From: Pseudodesulfovibrio cashew
Lineage (GTDB): Bacteria; Desulfobacterota; Desulfovibrionia; Desulfovibrionales; Desulfovibrionaceae
Direction of reading: 5' to 3'
Assembly (NCBI RefSeq): GCF_009762795.1
Contig: NZ_CP046400.1
Location: 969,501-1,033,500, forward strand
Length of the DNA: 64,000 nucleotides
Every line of letters begins with the position of its first letter. The first letter of the stretch is position 1. Below are positions 37,168 to 46,526 of the stretch, one piece after another. The notes below the pieces were generated by a model. It saw nothing but the letters and a program-made list of their open reading frames with translations. It ran no database searches and was not told where the DNA came from. Made by a program: the position numbers and the translations under genes.

Positions 37168-37192
37168 GGGCGGAATATCGTAGGAGGGAGAC

Positions 37193-37621
37193 GTGCGGGT
37201 CGCTTCCCACGCCTCTGAACAGTACCGCAGGAACGCGCTGGCCGTCAGGCAGCGCGAGTCCGTGCGCACCGAACCCCAGGCCAGCGTGAAGACCACGCTG
37301 TTCGGCTTTCGGCTGGGCAAGTTCGGGCTGGACTACGAATCGCAGAGCACCACGCTCGACCCCTCCCTTTCCCGCGACGTACGCGAACAGAAGAAGCAGG
37401 CACAGGCCTTCCGGGCCGAACGCGAGGTGGAATCCCTGCGCGCCGAGGTGGGGGCCTCCGGGGCAGTATACCGCGACTATCAGGGGTCTGCGCAGTCCGA
37501 CGCCTCGTCCGGCGATTCCTCGCCGTCCCTGCACCGCATCAAGACCGCACTGGCGGCCTACGCCAAGAGCACCGAAGACATCCTGCCCCCTCCCGGCAAC
37601 ATGCTGGCGAGCGTGGTCTGA
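37193..37621 (+). CDS. Small hypothetical protein
   Basis: This 142-residue protein starts at GTG 37193 with TAGGAGGGAGAC before it. It is rich in Ser, Ala, Arg and Glu (e.g. DPSLSRDVREQKKQAQAFRA), with a central helical region and no signal peptide or cysteine. I do not recognise a family. The structured leader upstream hints at riboswitch control. It is tail-to-tail with the GNAT gene (stops at 37619-37621 and 37622-37624). Confidence 0.6.
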   Translation: MRVASHASEQYRRNALAVRQRESVRTEPQASVKTTLFGFRLGKFGLDYESQSTTLDPSLSRDVREQKKQAQAFRAEREVESLRAEVGASGAVYRDYQGSAQSDASSGDSSPSLHRIKTALAAYAKSTEDILPPPGNMLASVV

Positions 37622-38107
37622 TCAGGGTTTCCATTCGAATTTCTGGGCCGTGACCTTCGGTCCCCAGCCTTCGTGCGGGCGCTCCTCGCAAAGGACGAAA
37701 CCGTTGCGCTCATAGAGCTTCCGGGCCGCGTCCAGCCCGGCAAAGGTCCACAGGTACACCGTGGAAAACCGCCTGGTCCGGCAGAACTCAAGGGCGGTGG
37801 CCAGCAGCGCCGCGCCCAGCCCGGCCCCCTGAAACCCCTCCGGCACGATGAACCAGCGCAGCCGCGCCTCGCCCAGGGTCTGGGTGCCGTCCACATACAC
37901 GGCCCCGGCGAACTGTCCGTCCATCTCCGCCCACCAGTAGCTGTCCAGCGCCGGATCGAACCGGCCCAGATACTCGCCCAGCTCCTGCCCGACCTGCTCC
38001 GCGAACCGGCAGTCGAATCCCCAACGGTCGCGGTAGTACGCCTCGTGGTGGAGGATGACCGCCTCGGTCGCCCCTTCCTCATTGTGATGCAAGGTAAGCC
38101 CATTCAT
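37622..38107 (-). CDS. GNAT-family acetyltransferase
   Basis: The 161-residue protein carries the GNAT acetyl-CoA motif in EGFQGAGLGAALLATALEFC (around 89-108; Q/R-x-x-G-x-G/A core) and an LYERNGFVLCEE motif near 130-141. It acetylates an amino group of a small molecule or protein. The family substrate is unknown. It is convergent with the small gene at 37193 with no gap. Confidence 0.8.
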   Translation of the reverse strand: MNGLTLHHNEEGATEAVILHHEAYYRDRWGFDCRFAEQVGQELGEYLGRFDPALDSYWWAEMDGQFAGAVYVDGTQTLGEARLRWFIVPEGFQGAGLGAALLATALEFCRTRRFSTVYLWTFAGLDAARKLYERNGFVLCEERPHEGWGPKVTAQKFEWKP

Positions 38108-38279
38108 GGCCTGGAATACTGCGCCTATACGTTGCCTCCGTCAATGTTGCGGATTGCCGATACCCCGCCACCCGCGTCGTTGCTTCAAGAGTGGCAGCCC
38201 CTCGCATGTGCGTATCTACGCTTCGGTTCGGAGCTCTTTTGGCGTCTGGCGATTGACGATTTCACGGCAGCCGCCCGGC

Positions 38280-38492
38280 CTAGGTAAAGCCCACCCACCA
38301 CCAGTGCGGGGCGATCCGGTAAAAGCCCACCACGTCGTCGCCCAGGCAGAGGAGGATAGGAAGAAAAAACCACGCGTTCCGCTTGAAAAAGCCGGCTATG
38401 GCCCACAGCAGGATGGCGAGGGTGAAGGCCGTCACGACCTTGGTTCGCCTCGTGTTGGCCTTGAATGAGTTCCATATCGATGCAAGCTTCAC
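38280..38492 (-). CDS. Small membrane protein
   Basis: This 70-residue protein, starting at GTG 38492, has two hydrophobic segments (about residues 19-36 and 41-55) and a basic N-terminus (SFKANTRRTK), as in small inner-membrane proteins. I do not recognise a family. There is no strong Shine-Dalgarno sequence, but a near-consensus minus-strand promoter (TTGACA-16-GATAAT at 38528-38555) points straight at it, which supports it being expressed. Confidence 0.55.
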   Translation of the reverse strand: MKLASIWNSFKANTRRTKVVTAFTLAILLWAIAGFFKRNAWFFLPILLCLGDDVVGFYRIAPHWWWVGFT

Positions 38493-38527
38493 TGTTCTAC
38501 TTATTATTAAATATTGAATGACAACAT

Positions 38528-38555
38528 ATTATCTGTGGCCACGATATGCTGTCAA
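38528..38555 (-). promoter_or_regulatory. Sigma-70 promoter with palindrome for the small membrane gene
   Basis: On the minus strand, TTGACA (38550-38555) and GATAAT (38528-38533) are separated by 16 bp. The spacer contains the palindrome GTGGCCAC inside an imperfect TATC/GATA inverted repeat, a possible operator. The predicted start of transcription lies about 30 bp ahead of the GTG at 38492. Confidence 0.6.
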
Positions 38556-38670
38556 ATAAAACGGAGTAAGATAAGGTGCCGACAAGTGACGAAACTTGCC
38601 CACCCCTTGCCAAAGCGGGTTCGAGTGCGCACTATGGGCTTTTGACCCTGCAAGGAAGGACGGCTCCCTT

Positions 38671-41148
38671 ATGGAAACAGTACAGGCACAGGTCAACGGC
38701 ATGCACTGCGCGGCCTGCTCGGGACGCATCGAGCGGGTGGTGGGCAAGATGGACGGCGTGGACTCGATCTCGGTCAACCTGGCCGCCGAAACCATGGCCC
38801 TGACCTATGACCCGGACACGGTCTCCCTGGACGAGATCGGAAGCCGCATCAAGGACCTCGGCTTCGAGGCCCTTTTCCCGGAACCCTCCGCCGGAGGGCT
38901 GGAGGAGCTCAACCTCGCCCTGGGCGGCATGCACTGCGCGGCCTGCTCGGCCCGCATCGAGCGGGTGACCGGCAAGCTGCCGGGCGTGAACGCCGCTGCC
39001 GTGAACCTGGCCGCCAACACCGGCTCCTTCACCTTCGACCCCTCCCAGGTCACGCGCCGGGACATCCGCCAGGCCATCGCCGACGCGGGCTTCACCTCCG
39101 AGGTCCAGTCCGCCGCGTCCAGCAGCTTCGAGGAGCGCCGTCGCGAGGCCGAGGAAAAACTGGCCGCCCAGAAGCGGGAGCTCATCCCGGCCTTCCTCTT
39201 CGCCCTGCCGCTGCTCATCCTCTCCATGGGCCACATGTGGGGCATGCCGCTGCCCGCCTGGCTCGACCCGGCCCACGCCCCGGCCACCTTCGCCCTGGTT
39301 CAGCTCGCCCTGACCCTTCCCGTGGTCTGGTCGGGAAGGAATTTCTATCTCCAGGGCATCCCGGCCCTGCTGCGCGGCGGCCCGAACATGGACTCCCTGG
39401 TGGCCATGGGCACGGGCGCGGCCTTCCTCTACTCCCTATGGAACACCCTGGCCCTGCTCATCGGCGGCCACGCCGGGCTGGCCATGGACCTCTACTACGA
39501 GTCCGCCGCCGTGCTCATCGCCATGATCTCCCTGGGCAAGTATTTCGAGGCGCGCTCCAAGCTCAAGACCTCGGACGCCATCCGCGCCCTCATGCAGCTC
39601 ACCCCGGACACGGCCACCCTGCTCAAGGACGGCGAGCAGGTCTCCATCGCCGTGGACGAGGTGGAGCCGGGCGACGCGCTCCTGGTCCGTCCCGGCGAGC
39701 GCATCCCGGTGGACGGCACCGTGGCCGAGGGCCGCTCCTCGGTGGACGAGTCCATGCTCACCGGCGAGCCCATGCCCGTGACCAAGGAGCCCGGCGACTC
39801 CGTGGCGGGCGGCACGCTCAACACCCACGGCGCCCTGACCGTCACGGCCAAGCGCGTGGGCCAGGACACCACCCTGGCGCGCATCATCCGGATGGTGCAG
39901 GAGGCCCAGGGCTCCAAGGCCCCCATCGCCAACCTGGCCGACCGCATCAGCTTCTATTTCGTGCCCGCGGTCATGGGTATCGCCCTGATTTCGGGCCTGG
40001 CCTGGTACATCGGCGGAGCGGGCTTCCCGTTCTCCCTGCGCATCTTCGTGGCCGTCATGGTCATCGCCTGCCCCTGCGCCATGGGGCTGGCCACGCCGGT
40101 CTCCATCATGGTCGGCACAGGCCGGGGCGCGCAGCTCGGCGTGCTCATCAAGTCCGGCCGCGCCCTCCAGGAGGCGGGCGACCTGGACACCGTGGTCTTC
40201 GACAAGACCGGCACCCTGACCCACGGCAGGCCCGAGGTGGCCGACGTGACCATGGTCCGGGGCACCATGGCCCGCACCGAGGCCGTGTACCTGGCAGGCG
40301 TAGCCGAATCCCAGTCCGAGCACCCGCTCTCCCAGGCCATGGTTCGCCACGCCAAAAAGCTTGGAGACGACCTGCCCGCGCCCGACGAATTCGAGGCCAT
40401 CCCGGGCAAGGGTATCCGCGCCAAGGTGGGCTACCGCGAAATCCTCATCGGCAACTGGGCGCTCATGGAGGAGAACGGCCTCGGCTTCGGCGAGGACACC
40501 CTCTCGCCCCAGGCCGTGCCCCACTACGAGAGCCAGGGGGCCACGGTGGTCTACTTCGCCAGCGAGAACAAGCTCAACGCCCTGTTCGCCATCAGCGACG
40601 AGATGCGCGACGAGAGCCCGGAGGTGGTCGCCGCCCTCAAGGAGCAGGGGCTGACCCCGGTCATGCTCACCGGCGACAAGGAGGCCAATGCCCGCGTCGT
40701 GGCGGGCAAGGCGGGCATCGACACGGTCATCGCCGGGGTCCTGCCCGAGCGCAAGGCCGAGGAAGTGGCCCGGCTCCAGGCCGAAGGCCGCAAGGTGGCC
40801 ATGGTCGGCGACGGCATCAACGACGCGCCCGCCCTGGCCCGGGCCGACATCGGCATCGCCATGGGCGGCGGCATCGACGTGGCCGTGGAGTCCGGCGACG
40901 TGGTGCTCATGCAGAACGACCTGCACGCCCTGCTCACCGGTCTGAATCTCTCCCGGGCAACCATGCGCAACATCAAGCAGAACCTGTTTTGGGCGTTCGC
41001 CTTCAACACCATCGGCATCCCGGTGGCCGCCGGGGTCCTCCACCTCTTCGGCGGACCGACCCTCAACCCGATGATCGCGGGCTCGGCCATGGCCATGAGC
41101 TCCGTGACCGTGGTCTCCAACGCCCTGCGATTGCGATTTTTCAAGTAA
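38671..41148 (+). CDS. copA: Copper-exporting P1B-type ATPase
   Basis: The 825-residue pump has two N-terminal heavy-metal domains, each with GMHCAAC (C13-x2-C16 in the first). It has membrane helices, the CPC transport site (C467-P-C469), phosphorylation site D511-KTGTLT, an SEHPLSQ segment, and [13 protein letters not shown]. It exports Cu(I) from the cytoplasm using ATP. The start at 38671 is preceded by GGAAGGA. A copper chaperone follows. A CsoR-type operator is not visible upstream, so copper regulation is not assigned. Confidence 0.95.
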   Translation: METVQAQVNGMHCAACSGRIERVVGKMDGVDSISVNLAAETMALTYDPDTVSLDEIGSRIKDLGFEALFPEPSAGGLEELNLALGGMHCAACSARIERVTGKLPGVNAAAVNLAANTGSFTFDPSQVTRRDIRQAIADAGFTSEVQSAASSSFEERRREAEEKLAAQKRELIPAFLFALPLLILSMGHMWGMPLPAWLDPAHAPATFALVQLALTLPVVWSGRNFYLQGIPALLRGGPNMDSLVAMGTGAAFLYSLWNTLALLIGGHAGLAMDLYYESAAVLIAMISLGKYFEARSKLKTSDAIRALMQLTPDTATLLKDGEQVSIAVDEVEPGDALLVRPGERIPVDGTVAEGRSSVDESMLTGEPMPVTKEPGDSVAGGTLNTHGALTVTAKRVGQDTTLARIIRMVQEAQGSKAPIANLADRISFYFVPAVMGIALISGLAWYIGGAGFPFSLRIFVAVMVIACPCAMGLATPVSIMVGTGRGAQLGVLIKSGRALQEAGDLDTVVFDKTGTLTHGRPEVADVTMVRGTMARTEAVYLAGVAESQSEHPLSQAMVRHAKKLGDDLPAPDEFEAIPGKGIRAKVGYREILIGNWALMEENGLGFGEDTLSPQAVPHYESQGATVVYFASENKLNALFAISDEMRDESPEVVAALKEQGLTPVMLTGDKEANARVVAGKAGIDTVIAGVLPERKAEEVARLQAEGRKVAMVGDGINDAPALARADIGIAMGGGIDVAVESGDVVLMQNDLHALLTGLNLSRATMRNIKQNLFWAFAFNTIGIPVAAGVLHLFGGPTLNPMIAGSAMAMSSVTVVSNALRLRFFK

Positions 41149-41203
41149 TGGAAACAACGGGCGGAAGCGGAGACGCCCCGCCCAAGCCTTCAAGGAGAAT
41201 CCA

Positions 41204-41401
41204 ATGCCCGAAGTAACAGTCAAAGGCATGAGCTGCCAGCACTGCGTCAAGTCCGTGACCGAAACCATGGAGAAACTCGGCGCCAAGGACGTGGCCGTGG
41301 ACCTGCTCACCGGCGACGTCAAGTACACCGAAGACGCGCCCATCTCCCCCGAGGACATCAAGGAAGCCATCGACAAGATCGGCTTCGAGGTGGTCCGCTA
41401 G
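41204..41401 (+). CDS. copZ: Copper chaperone CopZ-like (single HMA domain)
   Basis: The 65-residue protein is a heavy-metal-associated domain with MSCQHC (C11-x2-C14), a beta-alpha-beta-beta-alpha-beta layout and the KIGFEV ending. It carries Cu(I) to CopA. Its start is at 41204, with AAGGAGAATCC before it, 55 bp after copA, so the two are one operon. Confidence 0.92.
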   Translation: MPEVTVKGMSCQHCVKSVTETMEKLGAKDVAVDLLTGDVKYTEDAPISPEDIKEAIDKIGFEVVR

Positions 41402-41515
41402 GCGCACGGGACGCAAGGGCGCGCGCCGCGGACCGTGCCGGTTGGCGGCGTGCGTCCGGCCCGGAGCCGGTCAAAATTTACAGCGGGAACGTGGGCCCCG
41501 GGGCGTCATGCCCCT

Positions 41516-41809
41516 TTATAGCCCCTCGGGATAATTCATGACGAAGAACTGACGAATGGCGGTCCGGGCGCTGGAAGAAAGGGGCTCTTCCTTCATGGCC
41601 GGTTTCTCCCTTTGGAGCACGCGCAGGGCCAGATCGGCCAGGGAGGTGGCGCCATGCGCCATGGCTTCCATCTCGTCGTCAGCGATCATGCGGTCGGCGA
41701 AACGTTCCCACAGGATGTATTTGAAGAGGGTGGCCTGGTCTGCGGAGGGATTCTGGTTCCGTTTGCGCTTCCAGGCGGACAGGATTTCCATGGCGATATT
41801 GGTGGGCAT
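41516..41809 (-). CDS. Small hypothetical protein
   Basis: The 97-residue protein begins MPTNIAMEILSAWKRKRNQN, is helical and has no cysteine or signal peptide. GGAGAAAGAAC precedes the ATG at 41809, a fair ribosome site. I do not recognise a family. It is divergent from the DUF1992 gene downstream, with 78 bp between starts. Function is unknown. Confidence 0.55.
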   Translation of the reverse strand: MPTNIAMEILSAWKRKRNQNPSADQATLFKYILWERFADRMIADDEMEAMAHGATSLADLALRVLQREKPAMKEEPLSSSARTAIRQFFVMNYPEGL

Positions 41810-41887
41810 GTTCTTTCTCCGTAAAAATGATTGTAGGCCGCGTCCCGTTGTTTTGACAAGCCGATTGGGCTGTGGGAAAAGAGGGCC

Positions 41888-42304
41888 ATGCTGTCGTATT
41901 CACAGATCGTGTCCGAGGACCGCATCAGACGGGCTCTTGAGGAGGGCAAGTTCGACAACCTGGAAGGCGCGGGCAAGCCGCTGCCGCCCGACGAGGCCAT
42001 GAACCTGCCGGCAGAGCTGCGCATGGCGTACCGGATGCTGAAGAACTCCGGATACATGCCCGCCGAGGTCGCCGAGGAGAAGGAGATCATCCAGACCATC
42101 GACCTCCTGGAGTGGATGGAGGACGAGAGCGAGCGCTACCGCCAGATGCAGAAGCTCAACGTGATGATCATGAAGATGAACGAGCGTCGGGGCAGGCCGG
42201 TCAACCTCGAGGCCAGTGACGACTACTACCGCCGCATCGTGGAGAAGGTCCGCCTCGCCGAAAAACGTTTCGGCTCCTCCGGGACTGAAGAGGACGCCGG
42301 TTAG
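41888..42304 (+). CDS. DUF1992 (DnaJ-like) protein
   Basis: This 138-residue protein has an ALEEGKFDNLEGAGKPLPPD segment (about 16-35) and a DYYRRIVEKV ending, matching the DUF1992 domain, also found at the C-terminus of human DNAJC28. Its role is unknown in bacteria; a chaperone link is inferred from the family name only. Its stop at 42302-42304 overlaps the stop of the convergent sensor gene (42301-42303). Confidence 0.8.
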   Translation: MLSYSQIVSEDRIRRALEEGKFDNLEGAGKPLPPDEAMNLPAELRMAYRMLKNSGYMPAEVAEEKEIIQTIDLLEWMEDESERYRQMQKLNVMIMKMNERRGRPVNLEASDDYYRRIVEKVRLAEKRFGSSGTEEDAG

Positions 42305-44697
42305 TCCTTGTCACGCCCCTGTCGCCGGGCTTGGATCAGTTCGCGTTCCATACGAATCTGATAGATGGCCAGGGCAAAGAGGTTGGCCAGGGTTTCGAGA
42401 GTTTCCAGATCCTCGTCATTGTAGTCCTGATCCGCGTTGGCCACGGCGACCTGTCCGACGACGCCCGCCTCATAGACACAGGGAACGGACAGAAGCCGGG
42501 TGAGCTTCACATGTCCTTCGGGAACGCCCTTGGCCATGGGGTGGTTGGCGGGCATATTGCTGTAGAATCCCTTTCCCGTATTCAGGCTCTCGCCCCACAG
42601 GGCCGGGTAAATGCCGTCCTCCTGCTTAAAGGCCATGTTGTCCGATTCCAACCGGCACAGGCCCTCCTGCATTACCGAGATCGCAAGAATCTGCAGGTCA
42701 TGGGAGCGCGGGTCGATCATTCCCACATAGCAGTAGCGGCTGCCCGTAAGCCGCAACGCCCAGTCGTAGACCTGCTTCGCGATGGAGCGGACAGTGGCAC
42801 TGTGCGAGGAGAGAGACTTGATGATCTCGGCCTGGGCCTGGTTGATGACCTGTTTGCTCCGCTCCCGGCGCTCCTTTTCCCTCCGCTTGCTGATGTCCCG
42901 TGAGATGACGAGCAGAACATCCTTGCCACCCACCTTGAGGCGCGCGGTCTTGAGCTCCGTGGGAATGGTGGTCCCGTCCTTCCTGCGGTGGGTGCTTTCG
43001 GTGATGACGGCGTTCTGCGACCAGAACCCCATGCGCCTGCTGCTGTCGGCCAGGGCCTGATCGACCTCCCACGTCTTGAGCTCCAGGAGTTCGGTGCGAG
43101 TATAGCCAAGAGTCAGGCAGGCTGCGTCGTTGACGAACAGGAAATGTCCCTCCATGTCGCAGACGAAGACGCTGTCGCCCGCCTGCTCCAGCAGGCTGCG
43201 GAAAAGCATTTCGCTCTCTTTCTGGGCGTCCGACTTGCGCTTGATCTCCGTCACGTCCTGGCAGAAGCCCAGGATGTTCCCGTTGTCCAGGAGCACCCCG
43301 TTGAACCGGACGTAGGCATATTTCCCGTCCTGGCGGAGCAATTCATAACCGCCCGTGTGGGCCGAAGTCCGCAGCAGCGAGGAGAGATCGGCCCTGGCCC
43401 GCTCATGAACGGCGGCGGGGAGCAGATTGAAGATCGACTCCCCGGCCAGGCGATCTTCGCCATAGCCGACCATCTCGGACATGGCCGCGTTGGCCTGGAG
43501 AATAACGCCTTCCGGGTCGAAGACCAGCACACCGTCCGGCGCGTTTTCCATGTAGGCCCGATATTGCTTCTCGTTTTCCACGAGCTGTTCGTTCACTCTC
43601 ACCTTGGCCCGGTTGATCCGGTACAGGCATGCCCCCACCAGGACGAGCATGAGGACGAGCACTCCCACCTCGATGAGAAGGACGCGGTTCGCCTCCCAGA
43701 AAGTCGGATCCGAATTGAGCAGGACGCTGCCCTGCGGCAGGAGACTCGTCGGGATATGGAAACGCTCCAGGGCGAGCTTGTCGAAAAGGAGGACATTGGC
43801 CTTGCCTCCGGTGACGACCGGCAGGTCCTTGGGCTTTCCCCCCGCCAGGATGTTGAGGACGAGTTCTCCGGCAAGCCTGCCGTGTTCCGTGAAGGAGATG
43901 ACCTTCCCGCCGACGATGCCCTTGCCGATGCCGTGCTCCCATAGATGGAAGACGGGCAGGTTGGCGCTGCCGGTAACCACGCCGAGCCCCTCTTCGAAAT
44001 CCACGGTCTTGCCGTCCTGGTCGCGGTAGCAGGAGAGAAGCAGAATGGCGTCCCTGGAGGACAGGCGGTGAAGCATGGTCGACGCGTCCTCCCAGCGCAT
44101 GGTGGAGAGGTCGAAGACGGAATATCGCTCGTCGCCCCGCAGGCGCATTATCTCCTTGAACCGCTTCAGGTCCTCCTGCCCGGAGGGCGTAGCGTCAGTG
44201 AGCACGACCACGTTTCTGGTGTCGGGAAGAAGCAGACGCATCAACTCGACGGTTTGTTCCATGGAGACCTGTTCGATGACGCCGGTCATGCCGAGGGTGC
44301 GGTGAAGCCGCATGGCTTTCTGCGCATTGTTGATGCCCAGAAAGACCACGGGCAGCCCCTTGAACAGGGTGTCCCGGTTTTCCACGGCATAGTCCAGGGC
44401 GTTGTCGTCCGCTACAACCAGCACGTCGTAGGGCGGAAGATTTTCGAGCTTGTATTGCAGGAGACGGGTGAAATTCCCCAGGTTCTCCGGGGTGAAGAAC
44501 CGCTTGGAGTCCATGAACTCCACATCGAGGTCCACGTTGTTGGCTGACAGAACCTCCCGCAGCCCGTCCACCTGGGCGTGAAAGGAGGGAAAGGACGGAT
44601 GGTACGCGCTCAAAAGCAACACCCGCGACCCCCGTGCCCCGGCCATGGCTGGAACAAGAAGAAGGAGGATGGCGGCGATAATCAACGTTGAACGCAT
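42301..44697 (-). CDS. Periplasmic-binding/PAS/PAS/GAF sensor protein lacking an output domain
   Basis: The 798-residue protein has a signal-anchor (about 1-22), a periplasmic ABC-type substrate-binding-like domain (about 25-345), and a membrane segment (about 350-372). Two PAS domains follow (about 392-510 and 517-630), then a GAF domain (about 650-790) that ends 10-20 residues before the stop. There is no histidine kinase, GGDEF, EAL or methyl-accepting region after the GAF. So the protein senses but has no output of its own, or its output was lost. The ATG at 44697 starts the hydrophobic segment; upstream frame to 44940 is not protein-like. It overlaps the DUF1992 stop. Confidence 0.8.
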   Translation of the reverse strand: MRSTLIIAAILLLLVPAMAGARGSRVLLLSAYHPSFPSFHAQVDGLREVLSANNVDLDVEFMDSKRFFTPENLGNFTRLLQYKLENLPPYDVLVVADDNALDYAVENRDTLFKGLPVVFLGINNAQKAMRLHRTLGMTGVIEQVSMEQTVELMRLLLPDTRNVVVLTDATPSGQEDLKRFKEIMRLRGDERYSVFDLSTMRWEDASTMLHRLSSRDAILLLSCYRDQDGKTVDFEEGLGVVTGSANLPVFHLWEHGIGKGIVGGKVISFTEHGRLAGELVLNILAGGKPKDLPVVTGGKANVLLFDKLALERFHIPTSLLPQGSVLLNSDPTFWEANRVLLIEVGVLVLMLVLVGACLYRINRAKVRVNEQLVENEKQYRAYMENAPDGVLVFDPEGVILQANAAMSEMVGYGEDRLAGESIFNLLPAAVHERARADLSSLLRTSAHTGGYELLRQDGKYAYVRFNGVLLDNGNILGFCQDVTEIKRKSDAQKESEMLFRSLLEQAGDSVFVCDMEGHFLFVNDAACLTLGYTRTELLELKTWEVDQALADSSRRMGFWSQNAVITESTHRRKDGTTIPTELKTARLKVGGKDVLLVISRDISKRREKERRERSKQVINQAQAEIIKSLSSHSATVRSIAKQVYDWALRLTGSRYCYVGMIDPRSHDLQILAISVMQEGLCRLESDNMAFKQEDGIYPALWGESLNTGKGFYSNMPANHPMAKGVPEGHVKLTRLLSVPCVYEAGVVGQVAVANADQDYNDEDLETLETLANLFALAIYQIRMERELIQARRQGRDKD

Positions 44698-44878
44698 ATC
44701 GTTATTAAACGCTAGCTTGAAATTATACGGAGAATGAACAATATAAGCTCCGCTTCCAGCGGACCATGATATTTTTTCGTTCCGCCGCCCCTCCGTGTTG
44801 CTTTTTCCGTCAAACGCGGCTAGGCGGTGGGGCATGGGCGGCACCAGCCGCCCGCAAGCCAAAGCAGCAAGGACAGCA

Positions 44879-45787
44879 ATGCACAAATTCGGAACCGTCG
44901 CCCTGATCGGGCCGCCCAACGCGGGCAAAAGCACGCTCATGAACCGCTATCTCGGACAGAAGGTGGCCATAGTGTCGCCCCGCCCGCAGACAACCCGCAA
45001 CCGCATCAGCGGCATCTACACGGACGACGACGCCCAGATCGTGTTCCTGGACACGCCCGGCATCCACCAGCTCCGGGGCAAGATGAACCGTTTCCTGCTG
45101 GAATCGGCCTGGAACGCCCTGTCCGGTGCGGACGCGGTGGTGGTGCTGCTGGACGCGGCCCTGTACGCGGCCAAGCCCCAGTTGCTGGAGAAGGAGATCA
45201 AGCCGCTGGTCAAGCCCGTTGCCGAGACCGGCCGTCCCGTGCTGGTGGCGGTGAACAAGGTGGACAGGATCAAGGACAAGCCCGCCCTGCTGCCGGTCAT
45301 GGCCCGGCTGGGCGCGTTGTGGCCAGAGGCCGAGTTCATTCCGGTTTCCGCTCTGCGCGGCCAGGGAACAGAGGAACTGCTGGCCCGCCTGCTCGACTTC
45401 ATCCCCGAGGGACCGCCCATGTTCCCGGAGGACCAGATTTCCACCGCGCCTGTCCGGTTCATGGCTGCGGAGATCATCCGCGAGCGGCTGTTCTATTCCC
45501 TCCGGCAGGAGCTGCCCTATTCCACGGCCGTGGAGATCGAGGCCTGGGACGAACAGACGCGGCCCGGAACCGCCATCATCAACGCGGTGATCTACACGGC
45601 GCAGAAGAACCACAAGGGCATGATCATCGGCAAGCAGGGAAGCAACCTGAAGAAGATCGGCAGCGAGGCCAGGAAGGAAATCGCCGAGCTGCTCGGCTGC
45701 AAGGTCCACCTCGAGCTCTGGGTCAAGGTCCGCTCCGGCTGGACCGAGGACCCCGGCTTCCTGCGAGCCATGGGGCTGGGCGAATAG
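44879..45787 (+). CDS. era: GTPase Era, 16S rRNA assembly factor
   Basis: The 302-residue protein has GPPNAGKS (11-18) as G1, a DTPG G3, NKVD G4 and SAL G5, and a C-terminal KH domain with IIGKQGSNLKKIGSEA. Era aids 30S ribosome assembly by binding the 3' end of 16S rRNA. AAGGACAGCA precedes the ATG at 44879; the longer frame to 44795 lacks family features. It ends before a bidirectional-looking terminator. Confidence 0.95.
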   Translation: MHKFGTVALIGPPNAGKSTLMNRYLGQKVAIVSPRPQTTRNRISGIYTDDDAQIVFLDTPGIHQLRGKMNRFLLESAWNALSGADAVVVLLDAALYAAKPQLLEKEIKPLVKPVAETGRPVLVAVNKVDRIKDKPALLPVMARLGALWPEAEFIPVSALRGQGTEELLARLLDFIPEGPPMFPEDQISTAPVRFMAAEIIRERLFYSLRQELPYSTAVEIEAWDEQTRPGTAIINAVIYTAQKNHKGMIIGKQGSNLKKIGSEARKEIAELLGCKVHLELWVKVRSGWTEDPGFLRAMGLGE

Positions 45788-45813
45788 CCCATTAGAAATT
45801 CACCGGACACGAC

Positions 45814-45849
45814 AAAGCCGCCGCTCTCCGAGAAGAGAACGGCGGCTTT
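45814..45849. terminator. Hairpin terminator between era and the EF-hand gene
   Basis: A 10-bp stem AAAGCCGCCG/CGGCGGCTTT (45814-45823 and 45840-45849) with an inner CTCT/AGAG stem lies between two convergent genes. It has A- and T-tracts at both ends, so it may serve both directions. This is the natural terminator for era and for the EF-hand gene on the minus strand. Confidence 0.7.
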
Positions 45850-45866
45850 GCCATGTCTGCGGGGCG

Positions 45867-46130
45867 CTATTCCCCGTGGGCGTCCTCGAACCCCTTGCTC
45901 TCCTTGTAGCTCTCCCACTCGTCGTGGGATACAGAGCCGTCCTTGTCCTGGTCGGCGGCTTCGAAGACCGTCATGTCGCCGTCGGAAAAGGCTACCAGAA
46001 ACTCACCCTTGGACACGGCCTCGTTGCCATCGGCGTCCAGGGAGAAAAAACAGACATTGTAGTTGGGTTCGGCCTGCGCAGGCAGGCACAGGGCTGCGAA
46101 GAGGCACAGGGCCAAAAACGCTTTTTTCAT
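45867..46130 (-). CDS. Secreted EF-hand protein
   Basis: This 87-residue protein has a signal peptide (about 1-20) and two EF-hand calcium-binding loops: DADGNEAVSKGE (about 34-45) and DQDKDGSVSHDE (about 61-72). It probably binds Ca2+ in the periplasm. It follows the CstR-like gene on the same strand by 33 bp, and may be in its transcript. Function is otherwise unknown. Confidence 0.8.
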   Translation of the reverse strand: MKKAFLALCLFAALCLPAQAEPNYNVCFFSLDADGNEAVSKGEFLVAFSDGDMTVFEAADQDKDGSVSHDEWESYKESKGFEDAHGE

Positions 46131-46163
46131 GTGTGGTTCCTTGTCTTGATCTATTTCAGTGTA

Positions 46164-46460
46164 TCAGCCATCGAGGAAGCCGGTCAGGACCTTGATGAAC
46201 TTGTCCAGCGAATCCTCGGGATTGGTGCCGTTGATCATGGCGTCGTGGTGGCAGCGGATCATGTACCGCTTCAGAATCAGCTTGTTGGCGGACTGGAGCG
46301 CGGAGCGCACGGCCCGGACCTGGACCAGAATCTCCTCGCACTCCTTGCCGTCCTCGATCATGCGCTGGATGCCGCGCACCTGCCCTTCGATGCGCTTCAT
46401 GCGCGCCAGGACGTTCTTCTTGAGCCGCTCCTGTTCAATTTCGCTTGCCGTACCGTTCAT
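46164..46460 (-). CDS. CsoR-family repressor, CstR-like (persulfide sensor type)
   Basis: The 98-residue protein is a CsoR/FrmR (DUF156) helical repressor, with ARMKRIEGQVRGIQRMIEDG (about 19-38). Its metal-site positions are C41 and C70, spaced 29 apart as in CsoR (C36, C65) and CstR (C31, C60). The His four residues before the second Cys in CsoR is Tyr66 here. Two Cys without the His matches persulfide-sensing CstR rather than copper CsoR. It diverges from a TorD-like gene across a CCC/GGG inverted repeat (46527-46545), and lies next to a sulfane-sulfur operon, which fits CstR. GGAGAAGAGG precedes the ATG. Confidence 0.82.
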   Translation of the reverse strand: MNGTASEIEQERLKKNVLARMKRIEGQVRGIQRMIEDGKECEEILVQVRAVRSALQSANKLILKRYMIRCHHDAMINGTNPEDSLDKFIKVLTGFLDG

Positions 46461-46526
46461 CCTCTTCTCCTCACCGGTAAAACCCTTCCCGGGCGGCGTA
46501 CAACGTTGCCGTTCCGCCCGTAATAC

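Noticed and set aside
38493-38670. A CsoR/CstR or CueR operator upstream of copA
   Set aside because: No CCC/GGG inverted repeat of the type seen at 46527 and 53756, and no CueR-like long-spacer promoter, is visible there.
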